Assembly: GCA_037139195.1 (NCBI GenBank)
Contig: JBAXGW010000005.1
Location: 1 to 64,000, forward strand
From: JBAXGW01 sp037139195
Lineage (GTDB): Bacteria > Bacteroidota > Bacteroidia > Bacteroidales > JAHJDW01
DNA length: 64,000 nt
Reading direction: 5' to 3'
Made by a program: the position numbers and the translations under genes. Under the pieces are notes generated by a model that ran no database searches, was not told the DNA's origin, and saw nothing but the letters and a program-made list of their open reading frames with translations. Position 1 is the first letter of the stretch, and every line of letters starts with the position of its first letter. This document shows positions 6,171-15,851 of this stretch, one piece after another.

Positions 6171-7571
6171 ATGAAAAAGAATAAAGACATACTATTTGAT
6201 GGCATAGGCAATGCGTACTTAACAATACAGCAAGCGGCAGTAATAGTAAGTGATAGCAGAAATATGTTTGCAAAGCCCGATGCAGAGCCTACCATAATAA
6301 AAGACACTAAAGAAAAAGATTATAAGATGGTGCCTTGGGGCGAGGCAAACGATTTGCCTAATCAAATAATTTCTAAAGTAGGGAAGTCGCATGATATGAG
6401 TCGCAATCTATTGTTTAATATAGAATGTGCTTATGGCGATGGAGTTATGGCAGTGGTAAAAACATGGGATGAAACAACAAAAGATTTTCAATACAAACCA
6501 ATAACTGATAATGCAGCAATAAACGAATTCTTCGAGAATAACGATATATCACTCTATCTATTAGAGCAGTTGAATGATATGTTTTATTTCTATAATACAT
6601 TTCCAGAAATAATATTGTCGAGAGATGAAAATGCAGAAACAAGAAAAGTTGTTACATTAACAAGCAAAGAAGCTACGTTTAGCCGCTGGTCGGTAATGAA
6701 CAAAGAAGGACAAATAGAAAAGCATTTGTATAGTTCGAGATGGGTAGACCCTCAGCCCGATCAACTTGATATAATAGCCACCGATGTTCTGAATCCACGA
6801 AATTCTATATTAGATTTAAAGCGGAGAATGGGCAGAGAGCCACGCACTGAAAATGGAAAAACCAAAGATGATAAAGTGTTCAGCTATATTGTGCCTGTTA
6901 CATTTCCTGTGCCAGGGCGGTTTTACTATCAAAAGCCACAATGGTATTCGCTTATAGAATCGGGTTGGTACGACTTCGCTCTGTTAATTCCAGAATTTAA
7001 GCGCGCATTACTTAATAATCAAATGACTATTAAGTATATGATATACATCAACGAAAAATATTTTCCAGCCATATTTGCTGAAGAAGGAATAACAACACTC
7101 GTTGAAAAGAAAAAGCGAATAGCCAAAGAATACGATGAAATAAAAAAGTTTTTGAGTGGTGCGAAAAATTCAGGTAAAGCCAGTTTTTCGAAAATACGCT
7201 ATACGCCCGATGGAAAAGAAGAGCCAATGGTAAAGATAGTTCCGCTAGAAAACCACTTTAAAGGAGGCGAATATATAGAAGACAGCGAAGAAGTGAGCAA
7301 TATATTAGCCTACGGAATGGGCGTACATGCTTCGTTGATAGGTTCGCATGGAAAAGCAGGAACCATAAGTGGCAGCGAAGCACGTGAATTATTTCTAATC
7401 AAGCAATCGATGATGAAACCAATCAGAGATAGAATATTAAAGCCGTTCTATCTGATAAAAGCCATAAATAAATGGCCGGCAAATGTTGAATTTATTATTA
7501 GAAATACCAAACTCACAACATTAGACCAAGGCACAGGAGCAACAAAACAAGTGGGTTCGCCCGTAAATTAA
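6171..7571 (+). CDS. phage portal-like protein
   Basis: Protein of 466 aa. After an N-terminal arm, a WGEANDLPNQI segment begins an alpha/beta body rich in aromatic residues. The C-terminal third has the portal-type pattern LAYGMGVHASLIGSHG followed by SGSEARELFLIKQSMMKPIR, the helix that in portals leads to the crown. Portals form the dodecameric DNA channel at the capsid vertex. Here it is followed by a DUF6712-like gene and then directly by lysis genes, with no terminase upstream and no protease or capsid downstream. Assignment rests on the C-terminal motif and context. Confidence 0.68.
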   Translation: MKKNKDILFDGIGNAYLTIQQAAVIVSDSRNMFAKPDAEPTIIKDTKEKDYKMVPWGEANDLPNQIISKVGKSHDMSRNLLFNIECAYGDGVMAVVKTWDETTKDFQYKPITDNAAINEFFENNDISLYLLEQLNDMFYFYNTFPEIILSRDENAETRKVVTLTSKEATFSRWSVMNKEGQIEKHLYSSRWVDPQPDQLDIIATDVLNPRNSILDLKRRMGREPRTENGKTKDDKVFSYIVPVTFPVPGRFYYQKPQWYSLIESGWYDFALLIPEFKRALLNNQMTIKYMIYINEKYFPAIFAEEGITTLVEKKKRIAKEYDEIKKFLSGAKNSGKASFSKIRYTPDGKEEPMVKIVPLENHFKGGEYIEDSEEVSNILAYGMGVHASLIGSHGKAGTISGSEARELFLIKQSMMKPIRDRILKPFYLIKAINKWPANVEFIIRNTKLTTLDQGTGATKQVGSPVN

Positions 7572-7577
7572 ACCAAT

Positions 7578-8459
7578 ATGCAACTATTTAATACAGTAGA
7601 AGAGATTCAGAAATACTTCAAAATAAACGGAACACAAAAGCTGAGTTCTTTAGAAGGCTTTGAACGTGATGCCCTCGAAAAATATGTGCACAGGTACACT
7701 GGTGAAGCATTGTTGCTAGAACTTATAGAATGGTATAATGCCGAAACAGCAGTGGTAAACGAAGCATTTTCAAGTCTACTTCCATTTGTACAAGCAGCAA
7801 CTATAAAGTTTGCTTATTATTTAGGTTCGCCCACATTAGATTTGCAAATATCCGAATCGGGCTTTGGAGTGTTATCAACTGCCAATTTAGCACCAGCATC
7901 AAAAGAGCGAGTTGCCACATTCAGAGCATCTATTCAAACTTCGGCTTGGGATTCGATAGAAGCACTTTTAAAGTTTCTTGAAAAAAATAAAAGCGAATAC
8001 GAAAACTGGACTAATAGCAGCGCATACACCATTCAAACAGGCTTGTTTATTAATACAGCCGAAGAGTTTAATAAGCATGTAAACATAAATGATTCGGTAT
8101 TGAAATATTTAGAATTGAAGCAAAGCATTGAAGATGTTGAATTGCTGGAAATATATCCAATAATAACAAAGGAATTAGCAGTGCGAATAAAAGAAGAAAT
8201 TAAAAAAGAAGAAATATCGGAATCAACCCAAAATATAGTGACATATATCCGCAAAGCCACCGCAAATTTAACCGCATTTAATTACGGAATGGGTGATAAA
8301 TACGAAACTACAGGCTTACATTATATTATGGAAGTGAAACGAATAATGGATGCAATGCCAAGCGATTATCCTGAATATTCGGTGCAAATAGCAAAACAAA
8401 TAAGTTATCAGAAAATAGAAAATACGCAAGAATCAGGAATTTACATATTTGGAGGATAG
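7578..8459 (+). CDS. DUF6712-like phage protein
   Basis: Protein of 293 aa, mostly helical, with two similar halves: residues about 1-130 (LFNTVEEIQKYF, GEALLLELIEWYN) and about 150-290 (FNKHVNINDSVLKYL). This matches my recollection of DUF6712, a family confined to Bacteroidota phage-like regions and usually located just after the portal. By position it could be a head-completion or adaptor protein, but that is inference. Its stop lies within the ribosome-binding site of the next gene. Confidence 0.55.
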   Translation: MQLFNTVEEIQKYFKINGTQKLSSLEGFERDALEKYVHRYTGEALLLELIEWYNAETAVVNEAFSSLLPFVQAATIKFAYYLGSPTLDLQISESGFGVLSTANLAPASKERVATFRASIQTSAWDSIEALLKFLEKNKSEYENWTNSSAYTIQTGLFINTAEEFNKHVNINDSVLKYLELKQSIEDVELLEIYPIITKELAVRIKEEIKKEEISESTQNIVTYIRKATANLTAFNYGMGDKYETTGLHYIMEVKRIMDAMPSDYPEYSVQIAKQISYQKIENTQESGIYIFGG

Positions 8460-8463
8460 AAAA

Positions 8464-8916
8464 ATGAATAAAGCAATAAATATAATGTCGAAAATATTTT
8501 TCATTGGCACGTCGTACATGGCAAATATCAAGCATTTATTTCATGTAATGGCAGCGTTGGTTTTGATAGATTTAATTACAGGAATATGGAAATCGGTTAA
8601 ATTGAGTGGTTGGAAATCAATAAAAAGCCGAACCATGAAGCGTTCAGTAATAAAGCTAACAGCCTACACGCTTGCAATAATATCAACCTATATCATAGAA
8701 AAGGAAATAATACTATCAGGAATTTACATATCAAGGTTTGTAGTAGGATTGATATGTATGGTAGAAGCAGCTTCGATATTCGAGAATCTTTCGGAAATAA
8801 CAGGCAATAATGTTTTCTTAAAAATATTTGATGCACTAAAAACCGCATTGAACACCAATAAAAATATAATAAACCAAATAGACACCAAAAAGAACGATGA
8901 AGAAATTAACCCTTAA
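8464..8916 (+). CDS. phage holin family protein
   Basis: Protein of 150 aa from the ATG at 8464, set by a strong GGAGGA seven bases upstream (8451-8456); the longer open frame begins with TTG. Hydrophobic segments lie at about residues 25-43 (MAALVLIDLITGIWKS), 65-80 and 88-105. The LIDLITGIWKS motif followed by a basic loop and SRTMKRSVIKL is the signature of the toxin-secretion/phage lysis holin family (holin_4 type). It would permeabilise the inner membrane at lysis. Its 3' end overlaps the DUF5675 gene by 20 bases. Confidence 0.75.
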   Translation: MNKAINIMSKIFFIGTSYMANIKHLFHVMAALVLIDLITGIWKSVKLSGWKSIKSRTMKRSVIKLTAYTLAIISTYIIEKEIILSGIYISRFVVGLICMVEAASIFENLSEITGNNVFLKIFDALKTALNTNKNIINQIDTKKNDEEINP

Positions 8917-9319
8917 ACGCATAGCATTGCGTGAAACCTACACGATAGGAAAACTATTTATTGATAATATTTACTTCTGCGATGTGTTAGAAGATAAAGT
9001 TCGCGATAATAACAAAGATGGAGACTTAGACGAGGCTGACGAAACCAAAATATGGGGCGAAACGGCTATACCTTACGGATCATACAAAATAATAATGATG
9101 ATGTCGCCAAAGTTTAAAAAGATATTACCTCGATTGCTTAATGTAAAAGGATTTGAAGGCATTCTCATACATCCAGGCAATACAGCCGAAAATACACACG
9201 GCTGTTTGTTGGTAGGAAAAAATAACATAATAGGAAAAGTAACAGAAAGCACTGCCACATTTGATAAGCTAATGAAGATAATTGAAAAAGAAACAAATTT
9301 AACAATTGAAATAATATGA
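8897..9319 (+). CDS. DUF5675 family protein, endolysin candidate
   Basis: Protein of 140 aa matching DUF5675: an N-terminal LKRIALRETYTIGKLFID, the acidic DNNKDGDLDEAD segment, AIPYGSYKI, and a C-terminal LIHPGNTAENTHGCLLVG at about residues 90-107. The H...HGC arrangement resembles the catalytic His/Cys region of L,D-transpeptidase (YkuD) folds, and the family lies beside holins in Bacteroidota prophages. Placed between a holin and a spanin-like lipoprotein, it is the best candidate for the peptidoglycan-attacking enzyme. Activity is inferred, not established. Confidence 0.68.
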   Translation: MKKLTLKRIALRETYTIGKLFIDNIYFCDVLEDKVRDNNKDGDLDEADETKIWGETAIPYGSYKIIMMMSPKFKKILPRLLNVKGFEGILIHPGNTAENTHGCLLVGKNNIIGKVTESTATFDKLMKIIEKETNLTIEII

Positions 9320-9837
9320 AAAAGCTACTATTAATAATCATTGGAATAAGTCTGATAGCAGGCTGTGTAACAAAAAAGCGATGCGGCGATAAATTTCCGC
9401 CAGAAGTTAGAATAATAAAAACAATAATTCACGATACCATTGAGAAAGTGAAAGATACCACTGTGTTTGTTCCAGCCGATAGTTCATGGTTTAGGGCGTT
9501 GCTAAAATGCGATAGCGCTGGCAATGTTTATATTGCCGAAATAATAGATTTGCAAACAGGCAAAAATATGAACATAAACGCTGGAATAAAAGAAAACATA
9601 ATAACAGTAAAAACAAAAATAGACAGTTCGGCAGTTTATATACATTGGAAAGAAACGCATACAAAAACCACTGTAAAAAGTGATACCTTGAAAATTCAAT
9701 CTGCATTTAAAGTACGCGAACTCAGTAAATTTGATAATTTCATATTTATATTGCGTTGGATATGGGATATTTGGTGGATGGTTTATTTGGTGGGGTGGTT
9801 GTTGTGGAAGTGGTTGAAAATTAAATTTAGTTTGTGA
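9316..9837 (+). CDS. unimolecular-spanin-like lipoprotein
   Basis: Protein of 173 aa with a lipoprotein signal (SLIAGC, Cys 17) and, unusually, a strongly hydrophobic tryptophan-rich C-terminal segment at about residues 143-168 (FIFILRWIWDIWWMVYLVGW). The middle is a soluble beta-rich stretch. A lipid anchor at one end and a TM at the other is the architecture of u-spanins, which span the periplasm and fuse inner and outer membranes at the last step of phage lysis. The gene overlaps DUF5675 by four bases, completing a holin-lysin-spanin cassette. Confidence 0.62.
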   Translation: MKKLLLIIIGISLIAGCVTKKRCGDKFPPEVRIIKTIIHDTIEKVKDTTVFVPADSSWFRALLKCDSAGNVYIAEIIDLQTGKNMNINAGIKENIITVKTKIDSSAVYIHWKETHTKTTVKSDTLKIQSAFKVRELSKFDNFIFILRWIWDIWWMVYLVGWLLWKWLKIKFSL

Positions 9838-9841
9838 TATT

Positions 9842-9866
9842 AAGCTCCGATTTGGGGCTTTTTTTA
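9842..9866 (+). terminator. intrinsic terminator after the lysis block
   Basis: AAGCTCC (9842-9848) pairs with GGGGCTT (9854-9860), one G:T pair included, around a five-base loop and is followed by a T-run. It separates the lysis genes from the restriction cassette. Confidence 0.75.
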
Positions 9867-9890
9867 TTATTATAAATAGAACTTTTAGTT

Positions 9891-9898
9891 TATATTTG
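9891..9898 (+). promoter_or_regulatory. -7 box of restriction cassette promoter
   Basis: TATATTTG fits the Bacteroidota -7 consensus TAnnTTTG and lies 50 bases before the hsdM ATG, directly after a terminator. No good -33 TTTG is seen at the expected distance, so strength is uncertain. Confidence 0.5.
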
Positions 9899-9947
9899 CA
9901 CATAGATTAAGAAATATCTTTTAAAACTTAACAGTTCTTTAAATAAA

Positions 9948-12203
9948 ATGAGTCTAAATACGCAATCGCTTCAGCCACTTATAAACTTTATCTATTCGGT
10001 AGCCGACCAGATATTGATTAACACCTATGAACCAAGTAAATACAAAGAGGTTATTTTGCCGATGACTGTTATCAGACGTTTAGATGCTGTTTTGGAACCA
10101 ACTAAAGATAAGGTTTTAGAGACAACAGAAAAATACAAAGATAAGTTAAATGATTTAACAGCTTTGCTTACTAGCAAGCAAAATGGAAGTGGACAAGCAT
10201 TTTTTAATACTTCGCCCTATACGCTTAAAAAATTATTGGACGACCCTAAAAATCTTCGTAGTAATTTTGAAAATTATCTGAACGGGTTTTCTGATAATGT
10301 ACAAGATATTATTAGCAAATTTAAATTTCGCAATGAAATTGAAACATTAGATGAAGCACACAAACTATTTTCTGTAATTGAAAAGTTTGTTTCACCTAAA
10401 ATTGATTTGCGACCAGAGAATTTGCCGCCTTTGGCAATGGGGTATATTTTCGAGGATTTACTTCGTAGGTTTAATGAAGCAACTAATGCAGAAGCTGGGC
10501 GACATTTTACCCCAAGAGAAATTATAGACCTGATGACGCATGTTTTGTTTTTACCAGTGAAAGACCAAATTAAAAATGGAACATTTTTAATTTATGATCC
10601 ATGTGCTGGTTCAGGTGCAATGCTCACAGAATCGAAAAAATACATTACCGATGAAGAAGGCGAAATAAAATCTAAAGCTACTATTCACATATACGGACAA
10701 GAAAATACACCAACCATATATGCCATTGCAAAATCAGATATGTTGCTTAAAGGCGAAGACCCAAATAAAATTGTTTTTGGTAGCACATTGAGTCAATATG
10801 GAGGCGATAAAGCTAATGATTTTAGAGATTTGAGATTCGATTTTATGCTCACTAATCCGCCATACGGAACAAGTTGGGCTGATGATAAAAAAGCATTGAG
10901 TATTGGCGATAAAGGCAAAATTATCGACCCTCGTTTTCAAATTAAGAAACTTTACATTGCTGAGCCTGCTATAACCAGAGTAAATGATGGGCAATTGATG
11001 TTCATGTTGCACATGCTTAGTAAAATGAAAGATACCGAGCAAGGAAGCCGAATCGCTTCTGTTCATAATGGTTCGGCATTGTTTACAGGTGATGCTGGAC
11101 AAGGTGAAAGCGAAATTAGAAAACACATTCTTGAAAGCGACTTTTTAGAAGCAATTATTGCATTGCCAAACGATATTTTTTACAATACGGGCATTCCAAC
11201 TTATATTTTTATTATTACAAATAGAAAGCCCGAAAATAGAAAAGGTAAGGTGCAGTTAATTAATGCCAATGGCGATCAGTTTTACAGCAAAATGAAAAAA
11301 TCGTTGGGTAGCAAACGAAATGAGCTGATTCAAAAAAATATTAACGATATCACTAAGCTATATCAAGAATTTAATGAAACAGAGTTTAGTAAATTGTTCG
11401 ACAATAATGAGTTTGGTTATTCGCAAATAATTGTACACCGTCCATTACGATTGATGGTTCAATTTACAGCAAAGAAAATTGCAGCACTTCGCTTTGTTTC
11501 TAATAATTCAGTATTACGTGAAAAACTGTACAAAGAATTTTCAGACGAAGTTTATAATAAAAATTTTTCCGACAAATTGGAACAATGGCTTGTTAACTAT
11601 TTTATGCAAGACCGCGATGATGATGAAACTGAAGATGGCGAAACAGAAATTACCATTGCATCATTGCCAATGAAAAAGCAAAAAATTGTTAAGCAATTGC
11701 TTGATGCCGCTGTTTGGCAAAGAGACCTTTGTATAATGAATCATGCCAAAACATTAGCAATAACCTTTGGAGAAAAACTATTTGACGACTTTAATCTATT
11801 CGATGAAAAATTTGATAAAGAAATAAAAAAACAATCCATAAAAATTTCGAGCAAAGACAAGAAAGATATTATAGGAGCCGTAAGTTGGACTGACTCGAAG
11901 GCAGAAGCCGTAGTTAAGAAAAAACACAAAGATGGCACTATTGACTATGTAAGCGATCCTGCATTGAAAGATTATGAAAACATACCTTTGAAAGAAGATA
12001 TACAACAATTTTTTGATCGTGAAGTTATTCCTTATGCATACGATGCTTGGTGGAATACAGAAGAAACAAAAATAGGTTATGAAATAAACTTCAATAAATA
12101 TTTTTATCAATATACTCCGCCACGCAATAAAGCGGATATCGCAGCCGATCTGTTTGCAATTGAACACGAAACTGAAAACCTTTTAAAAGAAATTGTGGGA
12201 TGA
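9948..12203 (+). CDS. hsdM: type I restriction-modification, M subunit
   Basis: Protein of 751 aa. The N-terminal helical HsdM_N domain covers about residues 1-165. The N6-adenine methyltransferase domain follows, with SAM motif I DPCAGSGAM at about 217-225 and the catalytic NPPYG at about 302-306. A C-terminal extension of some 200 residues (after about 540) is typical of the longer M subunits. With HsdS it methylates a bipartite recognition sequence using S-adenosylmethionine. It overlaps hsdS by four bases (ATGA). It is the first gene of a self-contained cassette placed between phage lysis and tail genes. Confidence 0.93.
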   Translation: MSLNTQSLQPLINFIYSVADQILINTYEPSKYKEVILPMTVIRRLDAVLEPTKDKVLETTEKYKDKLNDLTALLTSKQNGSGQAFFNTSPYTLKKLLDDPKNLRSNFENYLNGFSDNVQDIISKFKFRNEIETLDEAHKLFSVIEKFVSPKIDLRPENLPPLAMGYIFEDLLRRFNEATNAEAGRHFTPREIIDLMTHVLFLPVKDQIKNGTFLIYDPCAGSGAMLTESKKYITDEEGEIKSKATIHIYGQENTPTIYAIAKSDMLLKGEDPNKIVFGSTLSQYGGDKANDFRDLRFDFMLTNPPYGTSWADDKKALSIGDKGKIIDPRFQIKKLYIAEPAITRVNDGQLMFMLHMLSKMKDTEQGSRIASVHNGSALFTGDAGQGESEIRKHILESDFLEAIIALPNDIFYNTGIPTYIFIITNRKPENRKGKVQLINANGDQFYSKMKKSLGSKRNELIQKNINDITKLYQEFNETEFSKLFDNNEFGYSQIIVHRPLRLMVQFTAKKIAALRFVSNNSVLREKLYKEFSDEVYNKNFSDKLEQWLVNYFMQDRDDDETEDGETEITIASLPMKKQKIVKQLLDAAVWQRDLCIMNHAKTLAITFGEKLFDDFNLFDEKFDKEIKKQSIKISSKDKKDIIGAVSWTDSKAEAVVKKKHKDGTIDYVSDPALKDYENIPLKEDIQQFFDREVIPYAYDAWWNTEETKIGYEINFNKYFYQYTPPRNKADIAADLFAIEHETENLLKEIVG

Positions 12204-13489
12204 TAGCAGCAACGGAAAAAGCAGAAAATGGAATCAAGTGGATGCCAAAAGTGCCAGATCATTGGCAAAAGATTCGGGTAAAAAATCTTTTCCATGAAAT
12301 TGAAAAGAGAAGTGCAAGTGGAAAAGAAGATTTATTATCAGTTTCTCAATATACGGGAGTAACTCTGAGAAAAGACAGTTTTGAAGAAGGTAAAGAAATA
12401 ACCAATGCAAAAACATTAAAGGGTTATAAAATTGTTGAGAAGGGCGATTTGGTAGTAAATATAATGTTGGCTTGGAATGGCTGTTTAGGTATTTCAAAAT
12501 ATAATGGTATTACAAGTCCGGCATATTGTGTTTATAGAGTAAATGAAAATTACAACCCTGATTATTTTGGTTTTTTATTTTCAACCTCTTTTTACAAAGG
12601 CGAGTTTAGAAAACGATCAACTGGTATTATCGATAGTCGTTTGAGGTTGTATTCAGATGCCTTTTTTAGAATATTCTGTTTTGTTCCACCAAAAGATGAA
12701 CAAGATGGAATAGTAAATTTAATTATGTCAGAATTCAATCAAATAAACCATTTCATACAAACCAAGCAACGCTTTATTGAATTGCTGAAAGAGCAAAGGC
12801 AAAGCATTATTACACACGCCGTAACCAAAGGGATTGATGAAAAGGCTAAAATGAAAGAAACAGTGTTGGGCGAAATTCCTGAGCATTGGGAATTGAGAAG
12901 ATTGAAATTTTGTTTGAATGAAAAATTGAAATATGGGGCTAATGCATCAGGCGATTATTATAATCCTTCTTGGTATAGATATATTAGAATAACAGACTTT
13001 ACTTCTGCTGGAACGCTTGATGAAAATAACAAACTTTCATTATCGCCCGAAAACGGAAAAGATTATGAATTGAAAGATGGAGATATTTTACTTGCAAGAA
13101 GTGGTGCAACTGTAGGAAAGTCATTTCAATTTAGATTAGTTGATAGAGATGAAAGATGTTGCTATGCTGGTTATTTGATAAAAGCATCACCAAACGATGA
13201 AATAATTTTATCGGATTTTCTTTATTATTTTACACTTTCAAGCAATTATGAAAATTGGAAGAATTCAATTTTTATAAAAGCAACCATAGAAAATATTTCA
13301 GCAGATAAATACGCTAACTTGCTTGTTACGTTGCCGCCAATTGAAGAGCAAAAAAGAATTTTAGAACATATAAAAACAGAAACAAAAAACCTCGACATAG
13401 CTATAAGTAAAGCAGAAAGAGAAATTGAGTTGATGAAAGAATATAGTGAATCAATGATAGCCGAAGCGGTGATGGGAAAAATGTTGTAA
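12200..13489 (+). CDS. hsdS: type I restriction-modification, S subunit
   Basis: Protein of 429 aa with two target-recognition domains: the first begins WMPKVPDHWQKIRVKNLF, the second EIPEHWELRRLKFCLNE at about residue 225. They are separated and followed by helical spacers (ERFIELLKEQRQ-like at about 185-205, and IELMKEYSESMIAEAV at the end). Length and layout are normal for a complete HsdS, which defines the two half-sites of the recognition sequence. Translationally coupled to hsdM. Confidence 0.93.
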   Translation: MIAATEKAENGIKWMPKVPDHWQKIRVKNLFHEIEKRSASGKEDLLSVSQYTGVTLRKDSFEEGKEITNAKTLKGYKIVEKGDLVVNIMLAWNGCLGISKYNGITSPAYCVYRVNENYNPDYFGFLFSTSFYKGEFRKRSTGIIDSRLRLYSDAFFRIFCFVPPKDEQDGIVNLIMSEFNQINHFIQTKQRFIELLKEQRQSIITHAVTKGIDEKAKMKETVLGEIPEHWELRRLKFCLNEKLKYGANASGDYYNPSWYRYIRITDFTSAGTLDENNKLSLSPENGKDYELKDGDILLARSGATVGKSFQFRLVDRDERCCYAGYLIKASPNDEIILSDFLYYFTLSSNYENWKNSIFIKATIENISADKYANLLVTLPPIEEQKRILEHIKTETKNLDIAISKAEREIELMKEYSESMIAEAVMGKML

Positions 13490-13513
13490 ATTTGCAAAGT
13501 AAATTAAAATAAA

Positions 13514-14689
13514 ATGGAGCACAATAAAGATATAGAACAAATGCAAGTAGATTTTTTCGATGATCCAAATACGGATGAAAGTATAGAAAAGGAGGAAATA
13601 GATGATTCGTTGAAGTTGATGGAAAAGCCATTTGATCCAACAAAAATTAATATCGAAACTAAAACGCCATCTTTAGATACTCTTATTAAACGTATTGAGC
13701 GTAAGCATATACAAATGGATACTTCTACTTACTTCCAGCGAAAAGATGATTTGTGGGATGTGGAAAAACAAAGCCGTTTAATAGAATCAATTCTTATTCG
13801 TTTTCCATTGCCTGCGTTCTTTTTCGATGCGTCAGATGATGATAGTTGGTTAGTAGTTGATGGTTTGCAGCGTTTGAGTAGTATTCGCAAGTTTTGCGTA
13901 GAGAAAGACTCAAAGAAGAGACTAAAGCTTACAAATCTAGAATTTTTAACTCATTTAAATGGGAAAACTTGGGACGAACTTAGTGGAGATTTACAACGCA
14001 TTATTGAAGAATCGCAGGTTGTTATATATAAAATCATGCCTGGCACACCATACGATGTGAAGTTCAATATTTTCAAACGCATAAATACAGGGGGCTTGGT
14101 ATTGCAGCCGCAAGAAATTAGGCATGCTTTGTTTCAAGGAAAACCCGCAAAATTTATAGAAGAATTAGCAAGGGAGAAAGAATTTTTAAAAGCTACAGAT
14201 AATAAAATTGCAACTCATAGAATGTTGGATAGAGACTTTGCAAACAGGTTTCTGTGTTTTTATTTGTTGGGGTTTCAAAATTATCAACCTGACCTAGATA
14301 CTTTTATGAGTCGTGCAATGGCGCTTATAAAAGAAAAAACAGTAGCCGAACAAGATAAAATAAAATCAGATTTTTCAAAAGCAATGGAGCTTTCTCGTGT
14401 TATTTTTGGCAAGGAAGCATTTAGGAAAATGCGTAGTTCTAATGAGCGTTTGCGACCAATAAACAAAGCATTGTTTGATGCAATAGCTACGCAATTTGGA
14501 TTGCTGAACGATGAGCAAAGAGGTAAATTAAAAACAAATAAAACAGCATTGAAAAAAGCATTGTACGAAAAGTTAAATAACGACCCTCTTTTCTTTACAT
14601 CAATATCTAGTTCTACTGGAGATAAAAATCGTATTATAAAACGTCATAGTGTTATAGCTGAAATAATTAATAAGTTAATTAATAATTAA
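13514..14689 (+). CDS. DUF262 (GmrS/DndB-like fold) protein
   Basis: Protein of 391 aa. After an acidic N-terminal tail the DUF262 domain spans about residues 55-230: FQRKDDLWDVEKQSRLIESI, then DGLQRLSSI at about 116-124 (the DGQQR motif of the family with Q to L) and FKRINTGG at about 188-195. In GmrSD and SspE proteins this domain binds and hydrolyses nucleotide to sense modified DNA. The C-terminal half is helical and carries no HNH (DUF1524) nuclease motif that I can see. It lies between hsdS and the ATPase gene. Confidence 0.82.
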   Translation: MEHNKDIEQMQVDFFDDPNTDESIEKEEIDDSLKLMEKPFDPTKINIETKTPSLDTLIKRIERKHIQMDTSTYFQRKDDLWDVEKQSRLIESILIRFPLPAFFFDASDDDSWLVVDGLQRLSSIRKFCVEKDSKKRLKLTNLEFLTHLNGKTWDELSGDLQRIIEESQVVIYKIMPGTPYDVKFNIFKRINTGGLVLQPQEIRHALFQGKPAKFIEELAREKEFLKATDNKIATHRMLDRDFANRFLCFYLLGFQNYQPDLDTFMSRAMALIKEKTVAEQDKIKSDFSKAMELSRVIFGKEAFRKMRSSNERLRPINKALFDAIATQFGLLNDEQRGKLKTNKTALKKALYEKLNNDPLFFTSISSSTGDKNRIIKRHSVIAEIINKLINN

Positions 14690-14693
14690 TAAA

Positions 14694-15848
14694 ATGATAC
14701 AATCAATAGAATTAAAAAACTTCAAGTCCATAAAAAAGAAATATTTTCCATTACGCAAACTAAATATATTAATGGGGTTGAATGGTATGGGGAAATCCTC
14801 TTTTGTTCAATCATTATTATTACTTCGTCAGTCGGATAAAATTGAACATGGGGAATTAAAATTGCAGGGTGGCTACGTTAACATTGGCACAACAAAAGAT
14901 GCTTTGTATCAATACAGTAAAAAAAATGAAAATCTTTCGATAACATTCCAATTTTCAGGTAAAGAACCCTATACAATGGAATTTGATTACGAAATAGATT
15001 CAAACTTTTTTATTCAAAATAATTTACAAAAAGATATTTATGGCGAAAATAAAATCGGAATAAACAAGTCAGAATCATTGTTTGGGGCTAATTTTCAATA
15101 TCTTAATGCGAACAGAGTACCGCCTCAATCTAATCATCCTAAAAATTATCATGCTGTTGTTATAAATAAAAATTTGGGAATTTATGGGGAATATACAGCT
15201 CATTTCATAGAAACGTATCACAATGATGATGTTGCTTTTAATAGTATTATACACCCAGATTCTGTTATTAAAGATGAAGTATTAGGGGCTGAAATCATAA
15301 ATAAAACACTCATTAATCAAATAAATCTTTGGATGGATGCTATCTCGCCAGGTGTTAACATTAGAACTACATCTATTTCATCAGAGGAGGTATTATTACA
15401 ATATACTTTTAAGCAGCCTAATTTTGGTAATACTAATCGTTTTAAGCCTGAGAATGTTGGTTTTGGAATTTCATACGCTTTACATGTTGTTACAGCCTTA
15501 TTGTCAGCAAGAGCTGGCGAATTAATTATTATTGAAAATCCTGAAAGTCATATACATCCAAAAGGACAAGCAGAGTTGGGCAAACTTATTGCTTTGGTAG
15601 CGCAAAATGATGTGCAGTTAATTATTGAAACACACAGCGATCATATTATTAACGGCATCCGAGTAGCAGTGAAAGAAATACCTGCATTATCAGACGAGAC
15701 CATTTTGTTTTTCTTCGATAAAGAGATTACAGATAGGGAGCAATATTCGAAAATTGAAAATATTGAAATTGATATGCATGGAGAATTGAGTAAGTATCCA
15801 GAAAACATGATGGATGAATGGAGTAATCAACTTTTAAAACTATTGTAA
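14694..15848 (+). CDS. OLD/DUF3696-like AAA ATPase
   Basis: Protein of 384 aa with an ABC/SMC-type ATPase fold interrupted by an insert. Walker A is GLNGMGKSS at about residues 28-36; the signature region FGISYALHVV is at about 258; Walker B is IIIENPESHIHP at about 279-290; the switch histidine is in ETHSDHIINGIR at about 310. ENPESHIHP and the ETHSDH motif are typical of OLD-like/DUF3696 ATPases found in defence systems such as Gabija and PARIS. No TOPRIM domain is present, so a nuclease partner would have to be separate. It starts four bases after the DUF262 stop and ends three bases before the next ATG. Confidence 0.82.
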   Translation: MIQSIELKNFKSIKKKYFPLRKLNILMGLNGMGKSSFVQSLLLLRQSDKIEHGELKLQGGYVNIGTTKDALYQYSKKNENLSITFQFSGKEPYTMEFDYEIDSNFFIQNNLQKDIYGENKIGINKSESLFGANFQYLNANRVPPQSNHPKNYHAVVINKNLGIYGEYTAHFIETYHNDDVAFNSIIHPDSVIKDEVLGAEIINKTLINQINLWMDAISPGVNIRTTSISSEEVLLQYTFKQPNFGNTNRFKPENVGFGISYALHVVTALLSARAGELIIIENPESHIHPKGQAELGKLIALVAQNDVQLIIETHSDHIINGIRVAVKEIPALSDETILFFFDKEITDREQYSKIENIEIDMHGELSKYPENMMDEWSNQLLKLL

Positions 15849-15851
15849 TTG

